A DNA stretch of 64,000 nt from positions 1-64,000 of the forward strand of contig CABFPE010001174.1 of NCBI GenBank assembly GCA_900660155.1, read 5' to 3'. Shown here one piece after another: positions 20,753-32,834 of this stretch. The notes under the pieces are model-generated. The model saw only the letters and a program-made list of their open reading frames with translations, did not search any database and was not told the DNA's origin. Every line of letters starts with the position of its first letter. Positions within the stretch are counted from its first letter, which is position 1. A program made the translations under genes and the position numbers. Source of the DNA: Hofstenia miamia. Lineage: Eukaryota > Xenacoelomorpha > Acoela > Hofsteniidae.

Positions 20753-23700
20753 CTAATTAAGGATGACCACTCTCTCTCCATGTACCATCTCGGCCGCCTT
20801 TTTGATTATCTCACTGGCTTCTTTCATTTCCCACGTAACGTTTTCGTACGCCTCATCTTTCGTAATTTTTAACACGACATCTTTCTCTGTTGTTAGCATC
20901 TTCTTGTGTCTTAGGAACGACGGGTTCTTTAGAGATTTAGCTATCGTACACATACTCCGTAATTCGTTTAACTTTTCGTTGAATATCTCGTAGTGTTTTC
21001 TGTAGAGTTTCATGCCCTTTATGGCTATCATCAATGTCATAATCGCGTCAATTCTACTGGTGTGCGCCAAATCTGGATGAATCGTCGTATTAGGGTAGAA
21101 GAATTCATACGTTGATCGTAATGACTTTGAAATCGACGCTTCGTCATAGAATGCACTTATGTTTTCCAGTACTTCTTCCTCGGTGATGTTTTCCGGTTCA
21201 TTCTTTCCTAATCTGACCATAGTGATAATTTCCACTCTCCTCATTACGTCGTAGTATCGATATTGTGAACTCCAAAGTTCTCCCCACACAATGTCGTTGA
21301 TCCCAGAGAATAATATCACAGTTTGTGTCGACCTTTTTTCGATTTCTGCTCAGACCTTCTTGATTTGTCTGCATATTGGTTATCATTCTCTATAGAGGTC
21401 GTAGGGTGTGACTTGCTTTTCTATAAAGACTCTTTCTTTATTGTCATTCTTTAACAAAATCTCTTTTGACTTCTTGTAACGATCGTCATTGACAATTCTT
21501 TCAGCTGCTTGTCTGCTATTGACGTATGTATTTTCCTCGTGCCACATTGCTTTAATGGCTCTTTTGTCCTTTAGTCTCCAAGTTGGTAGCAGCATTGGTA
21601 TGAAGATAGTCGGTGGTGGCGCGCATTTTAATATCGTTGTCAATGTTTTCTCTTCTATCGCCTCATATGTGCCTTGCATTTCTGCTGTTGTGGCCATGCC
21701 GAATGTCGCGGGATAATTGTTTTTCGACTTTTTAATATTTTCCCAGAAAGTATCTGTTAGACCATTCTTCATCAAATTCTGGGCAGTCTCAGGCTTTATT
21801 ATCGTTTTCAATGTAATACATTCTATGTCCACTGCAATCTGGTTTTGTGGCTCCAATAGTTCATCTATCTCTTGTCTAGTAAATGCTTCGGTACAGAGAA
21901 CTTTAATTAACGATTTAGTTTCTCTTTCGTACACTTCTCCAAATATTCTTTGTACAATATTGTTTGTTCTTTCTCGTCGCACCGTGATTTCTACTAGTAG
22001 TCTCTCGTCATCAGTGTCGACCCATGATAGTTCACTGGGCTCCTGTTCGCCCCACTTCTCGATATTAACTTTATTGATTACTCGTTGTGTATTCGGAGTT
22101 AAAGCTATGTCGGTAGACTGTAAGAGTTTTTCTTCCAGTAACATTTCTTCTTTACTTTTACTCACCATTTCAATAATTTCGATGGGGCAATTTTTTCCTT
22201 CTTTCCTCATGGTTTCTGAGCGTTTGATGATTTTGGTATAAGCACACTGCGGATAATTTTTCAGATATTTTCTTATCTCTTTTGTGATCACCTCATGAAT
22301 TTTCTTTTCTTCTACCATTTTTATCGTCTGCACCGTTTCCGCATGCTCTCTTCTAATCAAATTCCTAGTCAATTCCATGTTAAATAAGTTAACAGACGAA
22401 ACTAGTCAAGCAGTAACAAGAAGTAAATCCTCACCTATATTTCTTTGTTTCATCCGTTAAAATATCGATCTCACTCGGGCAGATCCCTGTTTTATTTGCT
22501 AGTTCTATTATGCTGGGTCTTCCCAATGTATGTTGCTGTACCAACAATCTTGTGAAATGTTTCTCAAATCTTTGTTGTACTTTTTTCGTCGGAGACATCG
22601 GTAAAATCTCTACTTTCTGCAACAACCACAGTTTAATGTTCGTCGGAATCTGCGCCAGAGCGATCATTATTACCCAAATGGCTGTTCTGTCTCTGATCTC
22701 TGGCGCATTAATTTCTTCAAACATTTGTGTTTTAAAGTTCCTCTTAGCTTCCATCTCATACGCTCTTCTGATCTCGTATAACGTAGCCTCAGTACTTTTA
22801 TGATACTTTTTCGTGGGCGATCTTATGTCTATCATTGGCCACTCTTCATGCGTAGGCTTTTCTGCTTTAATCTCCGACCATACTGTCGCTATCCTTTCCA
22901 AATGCTCAGGTGTTTGGTTCATACTGCACTTTAGAAACAAGTTTCCAGTCTCTTCCAAATTTTCAGTTATCCCCAGCAGTTCCATAGTACGTGTTTGATA
23001 GTACATGTCGATAGCGATTTTAGGTTCCACCATGATTCTCTCCGCTGGGGCTATTTCATTAATTTGTAAGTCCATTTTTATCAGTTCAGATATTCTTCTT
23101 GTACCGTTGTCCACTGTGAACAAATTATCTAATCTGATTTCCAACTCTTTTATACAATCCGGTAAATCTTCTGATTTCTGTGTTACGATTAGTATTACCC
23201 TCGTCTTCTGTTTCTTAGCTATTTTGAGTGTTTCTTCGATATTAGTTTGAAGTCTTTTTGATTCTATTTCAGCGTCTTTTACGAAATAGACTATCGTCAG
23301 ATGGTTCTTATCGAGGTTTACTTGTTCACACTCGTTTACAATTTTGTCTTTATTCTTTACTAATTTCTGGACGTCTTTCATTGTGAACTGTTCATCAAAC
23401 GTGATATGGACTGTACTTTTGAAGTATGATCTGTTGAATTGTTCCTTCATATCTTCCTTATATGCTATTATCGTATTGCAAGTTGGACGATTTTTCTTAT
23501 CAATAACTATTGGGATCGCATAACTTTCATTCTCTTTGGTGGAAGTGCTGTTTTGTATTAGCTGCTTAGTTTCTGGCGATAGATTGTCGTAAGAATTATA
23601 TCTCATCTTTCTGTTTGCTATGAAATAAGGATGTATTCTATCTCGTCCTATTTTTGTCATGCGGCTCTCTCTCTCTTCCGATCGTGACGATTTTGTAGTT

Positions 23701-24401
23701 GTTGACGTTTGTCTGTACGAAAAAATTCCTGAGCTCATTGTTGTGGGGATTGAACTCGTTGATGGTATCTGCGAAGTATCCATATCAGAGTCATCACTTA
23801 TGGGTTGTGTATCCCAACTTCCCATAGCTACTGAAGTTATTTCCTCGCCGCCCTTTAAATGGCTTTGAGTACTCGTGGATGCTGTTTCCTCGCCGCCCTT
23901 TATTTGGCTTTGAGTACTTGTAGATGTTGAGGGGGAGTGTGCATAATTCGGTGTTTCCAACCTCACGCCCTTTAATTGGTGATCAGTATCTCGTTGATGG
24001 CCCTCATTTACCCGCCTGCCCGTTAATTGACATTTGGTAGAGGGTGATTTTTCTTTTATTGTCTCCATCCTCATACCCTTTATTCGGTAATCAGATTGAG
24101 GAGACCTCCTCCTTATTCTTCGTCGTTTGTTGGTAGGTGTCATCTGCTCCGTCGTCATACCCTTTATTTGGTAATCGGACTGTGGAGCTCTTCTTCTTAC
24201 TCACCGTCTCTTGTTACTAGGTGGTGAATTCTCCATCGTCATGCCCTTTATTTGGCAATCGGATTGCGGAGATCTGGCTTTGTTAGTGGGGCTCGCTGAT
24301 GTTCCCTCTGTCCTCACGCCCTTTATTTGACGATCGGTCTGCGGGGTCCTTCTCCTTCTTACTCTCCTCGATTTCAGCGGTGATCGTTCCGTTCGTTTCA
24401 T
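20753..24401 (-). pseudogene. ORF3 of array element 1
   Basis: Near full-length homologue of the unknown third ORF. It starts at the ATG of MKRTERSPLKSRR inside the pol end. The N-terminal part has RRRVRRR-type basic runs and about eight repeats of the form [QR]-[IL]-K-G, then a Ser/Thr-rich linker, RDRIHPYFIANRKMRYN, the long helical part, IPMLLPTWRLK, LFSGINDIVWGELW and HPDLAHTS. It stops 17 bases before the LTR. Fossil, with a few breaks. Confidence 0.85.
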
Positions 24402-27400
24402 TTTTCCTAAATTCAGTTACTAAATTAATATCCCATATCTCTGGGTCATATTTTAATTTATTTTTAGCTGCCCTCTGGGGCATTATCCTTCTTTCAACTT
24501 CAGGTTCATCTCTCTCGGGTCTATATTCTTCTTGAAATTCTTCTTCGTGAACACTATCTAGATCGTCCATTTCGGCATATGTACCATCATCAACCTGTAC
24601 AATTTTAAACTCTGCGTTTTTGTCAAGGGTTACTTGCTCTATGTTTACTGTTGCTCTTTTTAAATTCTGAAAATGTAATACTCGTCCGTCATTCAATTTA
24701 TAGTTATTATTGGGTAGTGTTTGTATTACCGTGAATGGCCCTGACCACTGTGTTTTAAGTTTCCTTACTTGGTTCACGTCTTGTGTTCTCATAAGAGTGT
24801 ATGCGTAAACTTTTTCCCCTACCCTGTGTGGTTCGCCATATATCTTTTTGTTGAAATTTCTTTCTTGCCTTATAGCTGACTTCTTTATATTATGGCACAT
24901 AGCTTCGTGGATTCCTGTTATCTGGTCTTTCAATCTTCTTATGTAATCGTGATCCGGCTTCTCGGAGTATGCATGGTATTGCATTGACACCGGCGTTGCC
25001 GCCTCTCTTCCATACATTGCTTTGTATGGGGTTATTCCCGTTGTGGTATGTACCGATGTATTATAGAAATATTCAACTATTTCTAATACTTCTCTCCAAT
25101 CTCTTCCTCCAATTCTCGACGTTAACACTCTTATTAATTTTATCATTGTTCTGTTTAATCTTTCCACCGCTCCGTTGGCCTGTGGATGATATGCGGTTGT
25201 CTTCTCTGTTAATATCTCCATTAGTTTTGTCATTTCTTCAAATAATTTACTCTCGAATTGAACGCCTCTATCAGATATTATTGTTTGCATTGGTCCAAAT
25301 TTTAAGATCCACTCTTTTATAATTTTATCTGCTACTACTTTTGCGGTTGTTGAGTCTAGTGGTATCATACGAGCGTATTTTGTGAAATTGTCAACTAACA
25401 CTAGTATATACTGATAACCTTCATCATCTTGAGGCAATTTTTCCAAATCCACATGAACGATTTCATTAGGTGCTGTTGCCATGATTTTTTCAAGCGGTGC
25501 TATTTGTATTGGGAAGTGACTCTTGTTATTTATCAGACATGTGTTACATTTATTAATCACATCTTCCACTGTCCTTCAAACACTCGTGGTTATAAATCGC
25601 GCATTAAAGGTGTCCTCGGTTTGTATTATTCCCAAGTGTCCATTTTCATGTATCTTCCTAACTAATTCCCTTTTGTAATATTCAGGGATCGCTATTCTTA
25701 GCGTCTTTCCTTCTATGTACAAAAGTCCATTACTATTTAATTTCCATTTGTATCGCTGAAAATAGCTTTTAGCTTCTTTCGCCATTATCCAGTCATTGCT
25801 ATTTATCTTCTCTCTTATATCTTTAAGTATCAAATCGCTTTTTTGCTTTTCAATTATGTCTCTTTCGGATATCTCTTCCTTAATCGTTATTGGCATTATC
25901 GCATTCCCTTTCTTGTCTGTATTAATTTCGGGTAGTTCTACGTATTCATCATGTGACATAAAATGAAACTTCTTCTTTTCGCCGTCCAGTTTTTCTATGT
26001 CCCTTTGATATTCAGGCAGTGCTGTCCAGAAATCTGCGTTTTTATGTAACGTTCCTTTCCGATGTTCTATGTTAAACTTAAACTCATTTAAATACTCTTT
26101 CCATTGCGATACGATTGATGACTTGTCACCTGAAAATTTTTTAAGCCATGCCAGCCCACTGTTATCAGTCCTTACTTTAAATGTCTGTCCTATTAGAAAG
26201 TATCGAAATTTCTTTATACTCTCTACCAGTGCTAGCATCTAAAGTTTCGTTGATCCATAATTTTCTTCGCTCTGTTTTAACTTTCGGCTAAAAAAATGTA
26301 TCGGCACTTCCTTGCCGTCCTTGATCTGGCCCAAACACGCCCCTATGGCGACATTGCTCGCGTCACAATCGAGAATAAATTCTCTTCCATAATCTGGTGT
26401 ATTTAGTGATGGCATTTGGCTTAATTCATCCTTTATGTTGTCTAATTGTTCTTGTTCTCTCCACGTCAATTCGAAGATTTTATTTTTCTTTAGTAACTCT
26501 GTCATCTTACTGGTTTTGTGCGCCACGTTAGATATAAAAGAACCGTAGTAATTAATAAAGCCCATAATTCTTTGTAAATCTTTTTTCGTTTTCGGGCTAT
26601 TAATATTCCGAATCATGTCTCTGGCATTATTTTTCATTCGTATTTCTCCTTTCCGAATTTCTCTCCCCAAAAATACGACCTGCTCCTTTAGAATTTCACA
26701 CTTCTTTCCATTTACCCGTAACCCTGCTTTATACAGGATGTTTAGCGTTCTATCGAGTTTTTCAAAATGTTCTTCGATTGTTTTGCTCGCTATGAGTATG
26801 TCGTCTATGTACGCACTTATCCCTTTTTCGACTTGTCTGTTGTTCTGTTTTAAAACTTTCGTCACATATCTCTGGAATGTGGCCGGTGCATTACATAATC
26901 CGAAGGCCATGTACATCCACTCAAACAGCCCGTACGGCGTTATAAATGCTGTTTTTTCAATATCCGAAGGTTCCATGGGCACTTGCCAGTATGCCTTGCA
27001 TAAATCTATGCATGTGTAGTACTTGTTTTTGCTGGCTTCATATATAATGTCTTCTATTCTTGGGAGTGGATATGCGTCCTTTTTTGTTATGTCGTTAAGC
27101 TTCCGGAAGTCTATGCAAAGTCTGTATTTCTCGCCTTGTTTTACGAACACCGTAGGCGCAGCATAAGGGCTTTCACTTGGCCTAATTATCTTATTATCAA
27201 TAAGTTCATTTAATATAGTATTGTAATGTTCTTTTAACTGTTCAGGAACTCTCCTGCATGGCAATCGTATTGGCTCCTCCGATGTGGTTATGATTTTATG
27301 CGTTTCTCCAACCGCTTTCCCCACACTTATTTCTCCATAATTAAAAATTTTTCCATGTCTTTTAAGTATTGTTATCAGTTGTTTTCTCTCTTCTGCGCTT

Positions 27401-28554
27401 AGGTGCTGGTACTCATCTTCGCATATTTCTGGTATTTGGTACTCCTTGTTTTCTTCCTGAATCAAGTTTATTACCTTTTCCACCATTTTCTTCTCGGTTC
27501 TAACTTTTTTCCCTTTTAACTTCAACGTGTCCTTTTTTATATTGACTGTATGGTTAGTTGCATTTAACATTGGTATTACGCCTCTGCCATTCTTTACCAC
27601 ACACAAACTTGATGGTATGGAAATTTTCTTTGTATTTATGCCTTTCTGATCATAAATCATAACTTCAGACGTGATCTCACTCTCCGTTTCTATTTGGCAC
27701 ATCTTCCAGTTATTCGGTAGAATTTTCTCATTTTCCGTTAACCGAAATTCTATAGTTTCTGTCTCTTGCTCTTCTCCACACGTGGTTATCGTTTCCTCTT
27801 GTACCGATATAGTCCTGTTTGTGTAGTCAATTATACATTTGTTATCCATCAAGAAATCATTTCCTAATATTACTTCATAAGGCAGTGCATTTTTTTCAGT
27901 GTCTATTACTGTTTATATATTTCGGACTGTGTTTCTTCTCCAGGTACACTTTCGCTTAGTTTCTCTGGTTCTTGTACTACTATGTTTTTGATCACTTTGA
28001 CACTATTTCCTTTTTCCAACTTTTTCTTATCAATTCCTATCCTTGCCGCACATTCGTCGGTAATGATGGATATTACCGCTCCCGTATCAATGGTTGCTTT
28101 AACCATTACTCCATTTATGACGACCGTGATTGTATTTGTCTTTATCAGGTCCGTTACTATCAACACGGGTGCACGTTTTTCTGGAGGAGGCGCTCCATCT
28201 AATTTAAATTATCGTCTTTTAATTCTTCTTCTTGTTCCGGCTCATCTTCATCTTCCAATAAGTCATTTCTTCGATACGTTTGTCTTTATCAGCATTTGCT
28301 AATTCTACTTCAAACATTCTTTGAGTTAGATTCTCTATCTGTAGCATTAATTCATGCCGTTCGTTATTGTTATCCTGTATTACTTTTCTTAATTCAGTAA
28401 TCGACATTGCTGTACCTTCGTCTTCTTGCAATGCCATCTCTGTTGGGGAATTTTGACTTTCAGGGGATGTGTTAACAACCGCCGGGGTTGTTTGGTTTTG
28501 GGGTGTCCTTTGAGTTTTAGCTTTAGTTCTTTGCTTTTTCCTTGAATTCACCAT
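24283..28554 (-). pseudogene. pol: gag-pol region of array element 1
   Basis: Gag start MVNSRKKQRTK at 28554. Gag is only partly present, and some gag and pol sequence is out of the usual order. Pol then runs through RT (RLPCRRVPEQ, CIDFRKLND, AYIDDILIA), RNase H (ILDCDASNVAIG), integrase (HENGHLGIIQ, C-x2-C, HVDLEKL, SDRGVQFES, HPQANGAVERLN) and the GPY/F-like end (WSGPFTV...LHFQNLKRA). The frameshift heptamer is kept at 28208-28202. Several breaks. Confidence 0.85.
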
Positions 28555-28779
28555 TTTAATAATTACTAGAGGCAATTGTATTTGGGTCCCTTACCAGTTT
28601 TTGTACTCCTGGTTTTAATCGTCTTTTTTGCTTGTTTCCTCTTCATTCTTGAGCGAGAAGAAACAACTATCTTAACCCACTCGTAAGTTCGTAGTAGAAT
28701 TCTTGTTCGTAAGTCTCCATACACTTTCGTTAACTATTACGCCATCTGTTTTCTCTCCTTGGTGCACGCTCTTTGAGCG

Positions 28780-28795
28780 CCTGTCACGGTCGCCA
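28780..28795 (-). promoter_or_regulatory. primer-binding site, element 1
   Basis: Minus strand TGGCGACCGTGACAGG directly after the LTR end; the plus strand reads like the 3' end of a tRNA-Arg (…GTCACGGTCG plus CCA). Confidence 0.75.
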
Positions 28796-30104
28796 TGTAG
28801 AATCATGCCAACTCAACATGAGGGTGTTATTTAGAGAAAGCTGTTACTTTTCTTAGATTAACCACGAATCCGAGTTGACACTTTTCCGTTCTCTCTCCTT
28901 TATAACAAGTGTGCTGTTTATTAAACTAATTTAATATGCAAGAGCCTTTGTAGCTGCTTAATTAACTCAACTTATTTAGGTAAGGCAGAGAGCTTGGAAG
29001 ACAGGATCGACACTCAATAGTAGACGTGCGACTCCAGGAACGCACTCGCCAGCTGCATCTTACCAATGGAACTGTTGATGTGAGATAGAGAGCAATAATG
29101 GAATGGCATTGTGAATAGCGAACTCAGTGTAAATGGAATGGCAACTACTTAGTAATTTAGTGCATTGATTGTTTTTGTTATTACGAACTAGTGCAATAAA
29201 CGAAGTGGTGCAACCGTTCGGCTGTAATAGCTTATTATGAGTCCCTACATTTAATAACCCTACATATAGATAAATAAATAATAGCCCTTTATACATGTAA
29301 ACAATCAATGCCGCCAGCAAGAAATAAGAACTGTAAGTCGGCCGAAGGTCTCCCTTAGGTAATCTTGAGCAACATGTAACAACTATTAAAATTACTATAT
29401 GTAATAAGATATCAAGATACAATCGTAATAAATATCTAAGTACATCCAATGCGAAATCATCAATCATCCTGGAACATAGTAAAGATAGTAACAAATAACT
29501 GGAGTTCATCAATAATATAATCAACATGTAAGACTCGTAGGTCGCGATAACTCTATCAGACAAGCAATGACGATTAGGAAAGCTATAACGGCAAAAACTC
29601 CTATACCTATCCGTAACCTTAGAGTACAGTGTTAACTGGAGGTGGGGAACCACCATACAATCACCCTAGTTCGTATACGTTTAGCTTTCCATTTAAATAT
29701 ACAAAATGACCTGACAATAGAAAACGAATCCAAAGTAGATTTGCTCATCAATAGTTACATCTAATTCATTATATTTATAGCACTTTGGTGATAAACAACT
29801 AAATACTCGACAAGTACCTGTTAATCTTTCTTGTTGACAGTTTTTCCCTCGCTTTAATATTTCTGCTAATTTTACGCAACGTCAGCTTTAATTTGACTAT
29901 GCTGTTTGACCATCTTTTGTTTTGTCAAATACCGTCGAGTATAATTTTAGATAATATTGCACAAAAGATTTACAAGTTAAAAATAATCAATCCTATCATG
30001 ATTTACAATTTAATCATTATAATCAATAATAAATTTAGTCTTTGTTTCCTTATCCTTTTCCTCTCATCTTGACCAATCATGATAGAATGATGGATTATGT
30101 CACA
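28796..30104 (-). repeat. LTR3 (1309 bp)
   Basis: TGTAGAATC...GTCACA; polypurine tract of element 2 at 30105-30117; TATA 29779-29772; AATAAA 28922-28917. The middle part (AGGTAATCTTGAGC...TACATCCAATGCG) matches LTR6, while the R-U5 part matches LTR5. Confidence 0.9.
29060..29656 (-). CDS. LTR-internal hydrophobic ORF, 198 aa (LTR3)
   Basis: Same frame, length, ATG and stop as the LTR2 ORF. Differences are scattered substitutions, including ALDVLRYLL for TVVTLICLL in the second hydrophobic segment, where hydrophobic character is kept. It ends on the same GTAAGA donor-like site. Confidence 0.5.
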   Translation of the reverse strand: MVVPHLQLTLYSKVTDRYRSFCRYSFPNRHCLSDRVIATYESYMLIILLMNSSYLLLSLLCSRMIDDFALDVLRYLLRLYLDILLHIVILIVVTCCSRLPKGDLRPTYSSYFLLAALIVYMYKGLLFIYLYVGLLNVGTHNKLLQPNGCTTSFIALVRNNKNNQCTKLLSSCHSIYTEFAIHNAIPLLLSISHQQFHW

Positions 30105-30121
30105 CTCCCCCTCCAGCATAG

Positions 30122-32792
30122 CTAATTAAGGATGACCACTCTCTCTCCATGTACCATCTCGGCCGCCTTTTTGATTATCTCACTGGCTTCTTTCATTTCC
30201 CACGTAACGTTTTCGTACGCCTCATCTTTCGTAATTTTTAATACGACATCTTTCTCAGTTGTTAGCATCTTCTTGTGTCTTAAGAACGACGGGTTCTTTA
30301 GTGATTTAGCTATAGTGCACATACTTCGTAATTCATTTAACTTTTCGTTGAATATCTCGTAGTGTTTTCTATATAGTTTCATACCCTTTATGGCTATCAT
30401 CAATGTCATAATCGCGTCAATTCTACTGGTGTGCGCCAAATCTGGATGAATCGTCGTATTAGGGTAGAAGAATTCGTATGTTGATCGTAATGATTTTGAA
30501 ATCGACGCTTCGTCATAGAATGCACTTATGTTTTCCAGTACTTCTTCTTCGGTGATGTTTTCCGGTTCGTTCTTTCCTAATCTGACCATGGTGATAATTT
30601 CTACTCTCCTCATCACGTCGTAGTATCGATATCGTGAACTCCAAAGTTCTCCCCACACAATGTCATTGATCCCCGAGAATAATATGACAGTTTGTGTCGA
30701 TCTTTTTTCGATTTCTGCTCGGACTTTCTTAATTTGTCTGCATATTGGTTCTCCTTCTCTATAGAGGTCGTAAGGTGTAACTTGCCCTTCTATAAAGACT
30801 CTTTCTTTATTATCATTCTTTAGTAATATTTCTTTTGACTTCTTGTAGCGCTCGTCATTGACTATTCTTTCAGCTGCTTGTCTGCTGTTGACATATGTAT
30901 TTTCTTCGTGCCACATTGCTTTAATGGCTCTTTTGTCTTTCAATCTCCAAGTTGGTAACAGCATTGGTATGAAGATAGTCGGAGGTGGCGCGCATTTTAA
31001 TATCGTTGTCATTGTTTTCTCTTCTATCGCCTCATATGAGCCTTGCATTTCTGCCGTTGTGGCCATGCCGAACGTAGCAGGATAATTGTTCTTCGACTTC
31101 TTAATGTTTTCCCAGAAAGTATCGGTTAGACCATTCTTCATCAAATTCTGGGCAGTCTCAGGTTTTATTATCATTTTCGACGTAATACACTCTATATCCA
31201 CTGCAATCTGGTTTTGTGGCTCCAATAGTTCGTCTATCTCTTGTCTGGTAAATGCTTCCGTGCAGAGAACTTTAATTAACGATTTGGTTTCTCTTTCATA
31301 CACTTCTCCAAATATTCTTTGTACAATATTGTTTGTTCTTTCTCGTCGCACCGTGATTTCTACTAACAGTCTTTCGTCATCGGTGTCGACCCATGATAGT
31401 TCGCTGGGCTCCTGTTCGCCCCACTTCTCAATATTAACTTTATCGATTACTCGTTGTGTATTCGGAGTTAAGGCTATGTTGGTAGATTGTAAGAGTTGTT
31501 CTTCAATTAACATTTCTTCTTTACTTTTACTCACCATTTCAATAATTTCGATGGGGCAATTTTTTCCCTCTTTCCTCATGGTTTCTGAGCGTTTGATAAT
31601 TTTGGTATAGGCACACTGCGGATAATTTTTCAGATATTTCTTTATCTCTTTTGTGATCACCTCATGAATTCTCTTTTCTTCTACCATTTTTATCGTCTGC
31701 ACCGTTTCCGCGTGCTCTCTTCTAATTAAATTCCTAGTCGTTAGCCACGGTTGATTTTTAAGCGCTCTTAGTTTCGTGTTAGAGGTTGCGCCCCACATAT
31801 ATTTCTTTGTTTCATCCGTTAGAATATCGATCTCACTTGGGCAGATCCCCGTTTTGTTTGCTAGTTCTATTATGCTGGGCCTTCCCAATGTATGTTGCTG
31901 TACTAACAACCTTGTAATGCGTTTCTCCAACCGCTTTCCCCACACTTATTTCTCCATAGTTAAAAATTTTTCCATGCCTTTTAAGTATTGTTATTAGTTG
32001 TTTTCTCTCTTCTGCGCTTAGGTGCTGATACTCCTCTTCGCTTATTTCTGGTATTTGGTACTCCTTGTTTTCTTCCTGAATCAAATTTATCACCTTGTCC
32101 ACCATTTTCTTCTCGGTTCTAACTTTTTTCCCTTTTAACTTCAACGTGTCCTTTTTTATATTGACTGTATGGTTAGTTGCATTTAACATTGGTATTACGC
32201 CTCTGCCATTTTTTACCACACACAAACTTGATGGTATGGAAATTTTCTTTGTATTTATGCCTCTCTGATCATAAATCATAACTTCAGACGTGACCTCACT
32301 CTCCGTTTCTATTTGGCACATCTTCCAGTTATTAGGTAGAATTTTCTCATTTTCCGTTAACCGAAATTCTATAGTTTCTGTTTCTTGCTCTTCTCCACAC
32401 GTTGTTATCGTTTCCTCTTGGACGGATATAGTCCTATTTGTGTAGTCAATGATACATTTGTTATCCATCAAGAAATCATTTCCTAATATTACTTCATAGG
32501 GAAGTGCATTTTTTTCGGTGTCTATTACTGTAAATGTTTGCGAGAATGTGGTGTTAGCAATTCTCATCGGTACTTCCAATATTTTCCCTTTTGTATCGAT
32601 GTAATGTCCTGAAGCATTGAGTAATCTGCTATTTTCTTTTTCCAACTTTTTCTTATCAATTCCTATCCTTGCCGCACATTCGTCGGTAATGATGGATATT
32701 ACCGCTCCCGTATCAATGGTTGCTTTAACCATCACTCCATTTATGACGACCGTGATTGTATTTGTCTTAATCAGGTCCGTTACAATCAACAC
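30122..32792 (-). pseudogene. protease plus ORF3 C-terminal part, element 2
   Basis: The pol start carries the protease with DTGAV and a linker, and the 3' part carries the ORF3 C-terminal half including IPMLLPTWRLK and SGINDIVWG. RT, RNase H and integrase are lacking. Fossil. Confidence 0.8.
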
Positions 32793-32807
32793 GGGTGCAC
32801 GTTTTTC

Positions 32808-32834
32808 TGGAGGCGGCGCTCCATCTAATTTAAA
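32808..32834 (-). promoter_or_regulatory. gag-pol -1 frameshift site with hairpin, element 2
   Basis: Minus strand: heptamer T TTA AAT (32834-32828), then the gag stop TAG (32827-32825), then a hairpin TGGAG-CGCCGC-CTCCA (32823-32808). Pol is open in the -1 frame and lacks an ATG at its entry. The same heptamer stands in element 1 (28208-28202), element 3 (41728-41722) and element 5 (56935-56929). Use is inferred from the family and from the frame relation. Confidence 0.7.

Larger units (their letters stand above)
19427..30104 (-). mobile_element. array element 1 (LTR2, internal region 1, LTR3)
   Basis: Internal region 20736-28795 (8060 bp) with gag remains, pol and ORF3 on the minus strand, PBS next to LTR3 and polypurine tract next to LTR2. 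Fossil with about seven or more breaks, and gag is reduced and partly rearranged with the start of pol. Its middle pol section is a divergent block, mostly at silent sites, compared with elements 3 and 4, so it is a mosaic. Confidence 0.85.

Noticed and set aside
20763-20993. Recurring 76-aa plus-strand ORF at each ORF3 end (also 30132, 36055, 44909, 54233, 60186)
   Set aside because: It is the antisense shadow of the conserved ORF3 C-terminus; it repeats only because the element does.
28780-28795. A tRNA-Arg gene
   Set aside because: Only the last bases of a tRNA are present; position beside the LTR marks it as the primer-binding site.
31086-31610. 174-aa plus-strand Ser/Phe-rich ORF (also at 21717, 55187)
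   Set aside because: Antisense shadow of ORF3; composition follows from the reverse of Glu/Lys/Arg codons.
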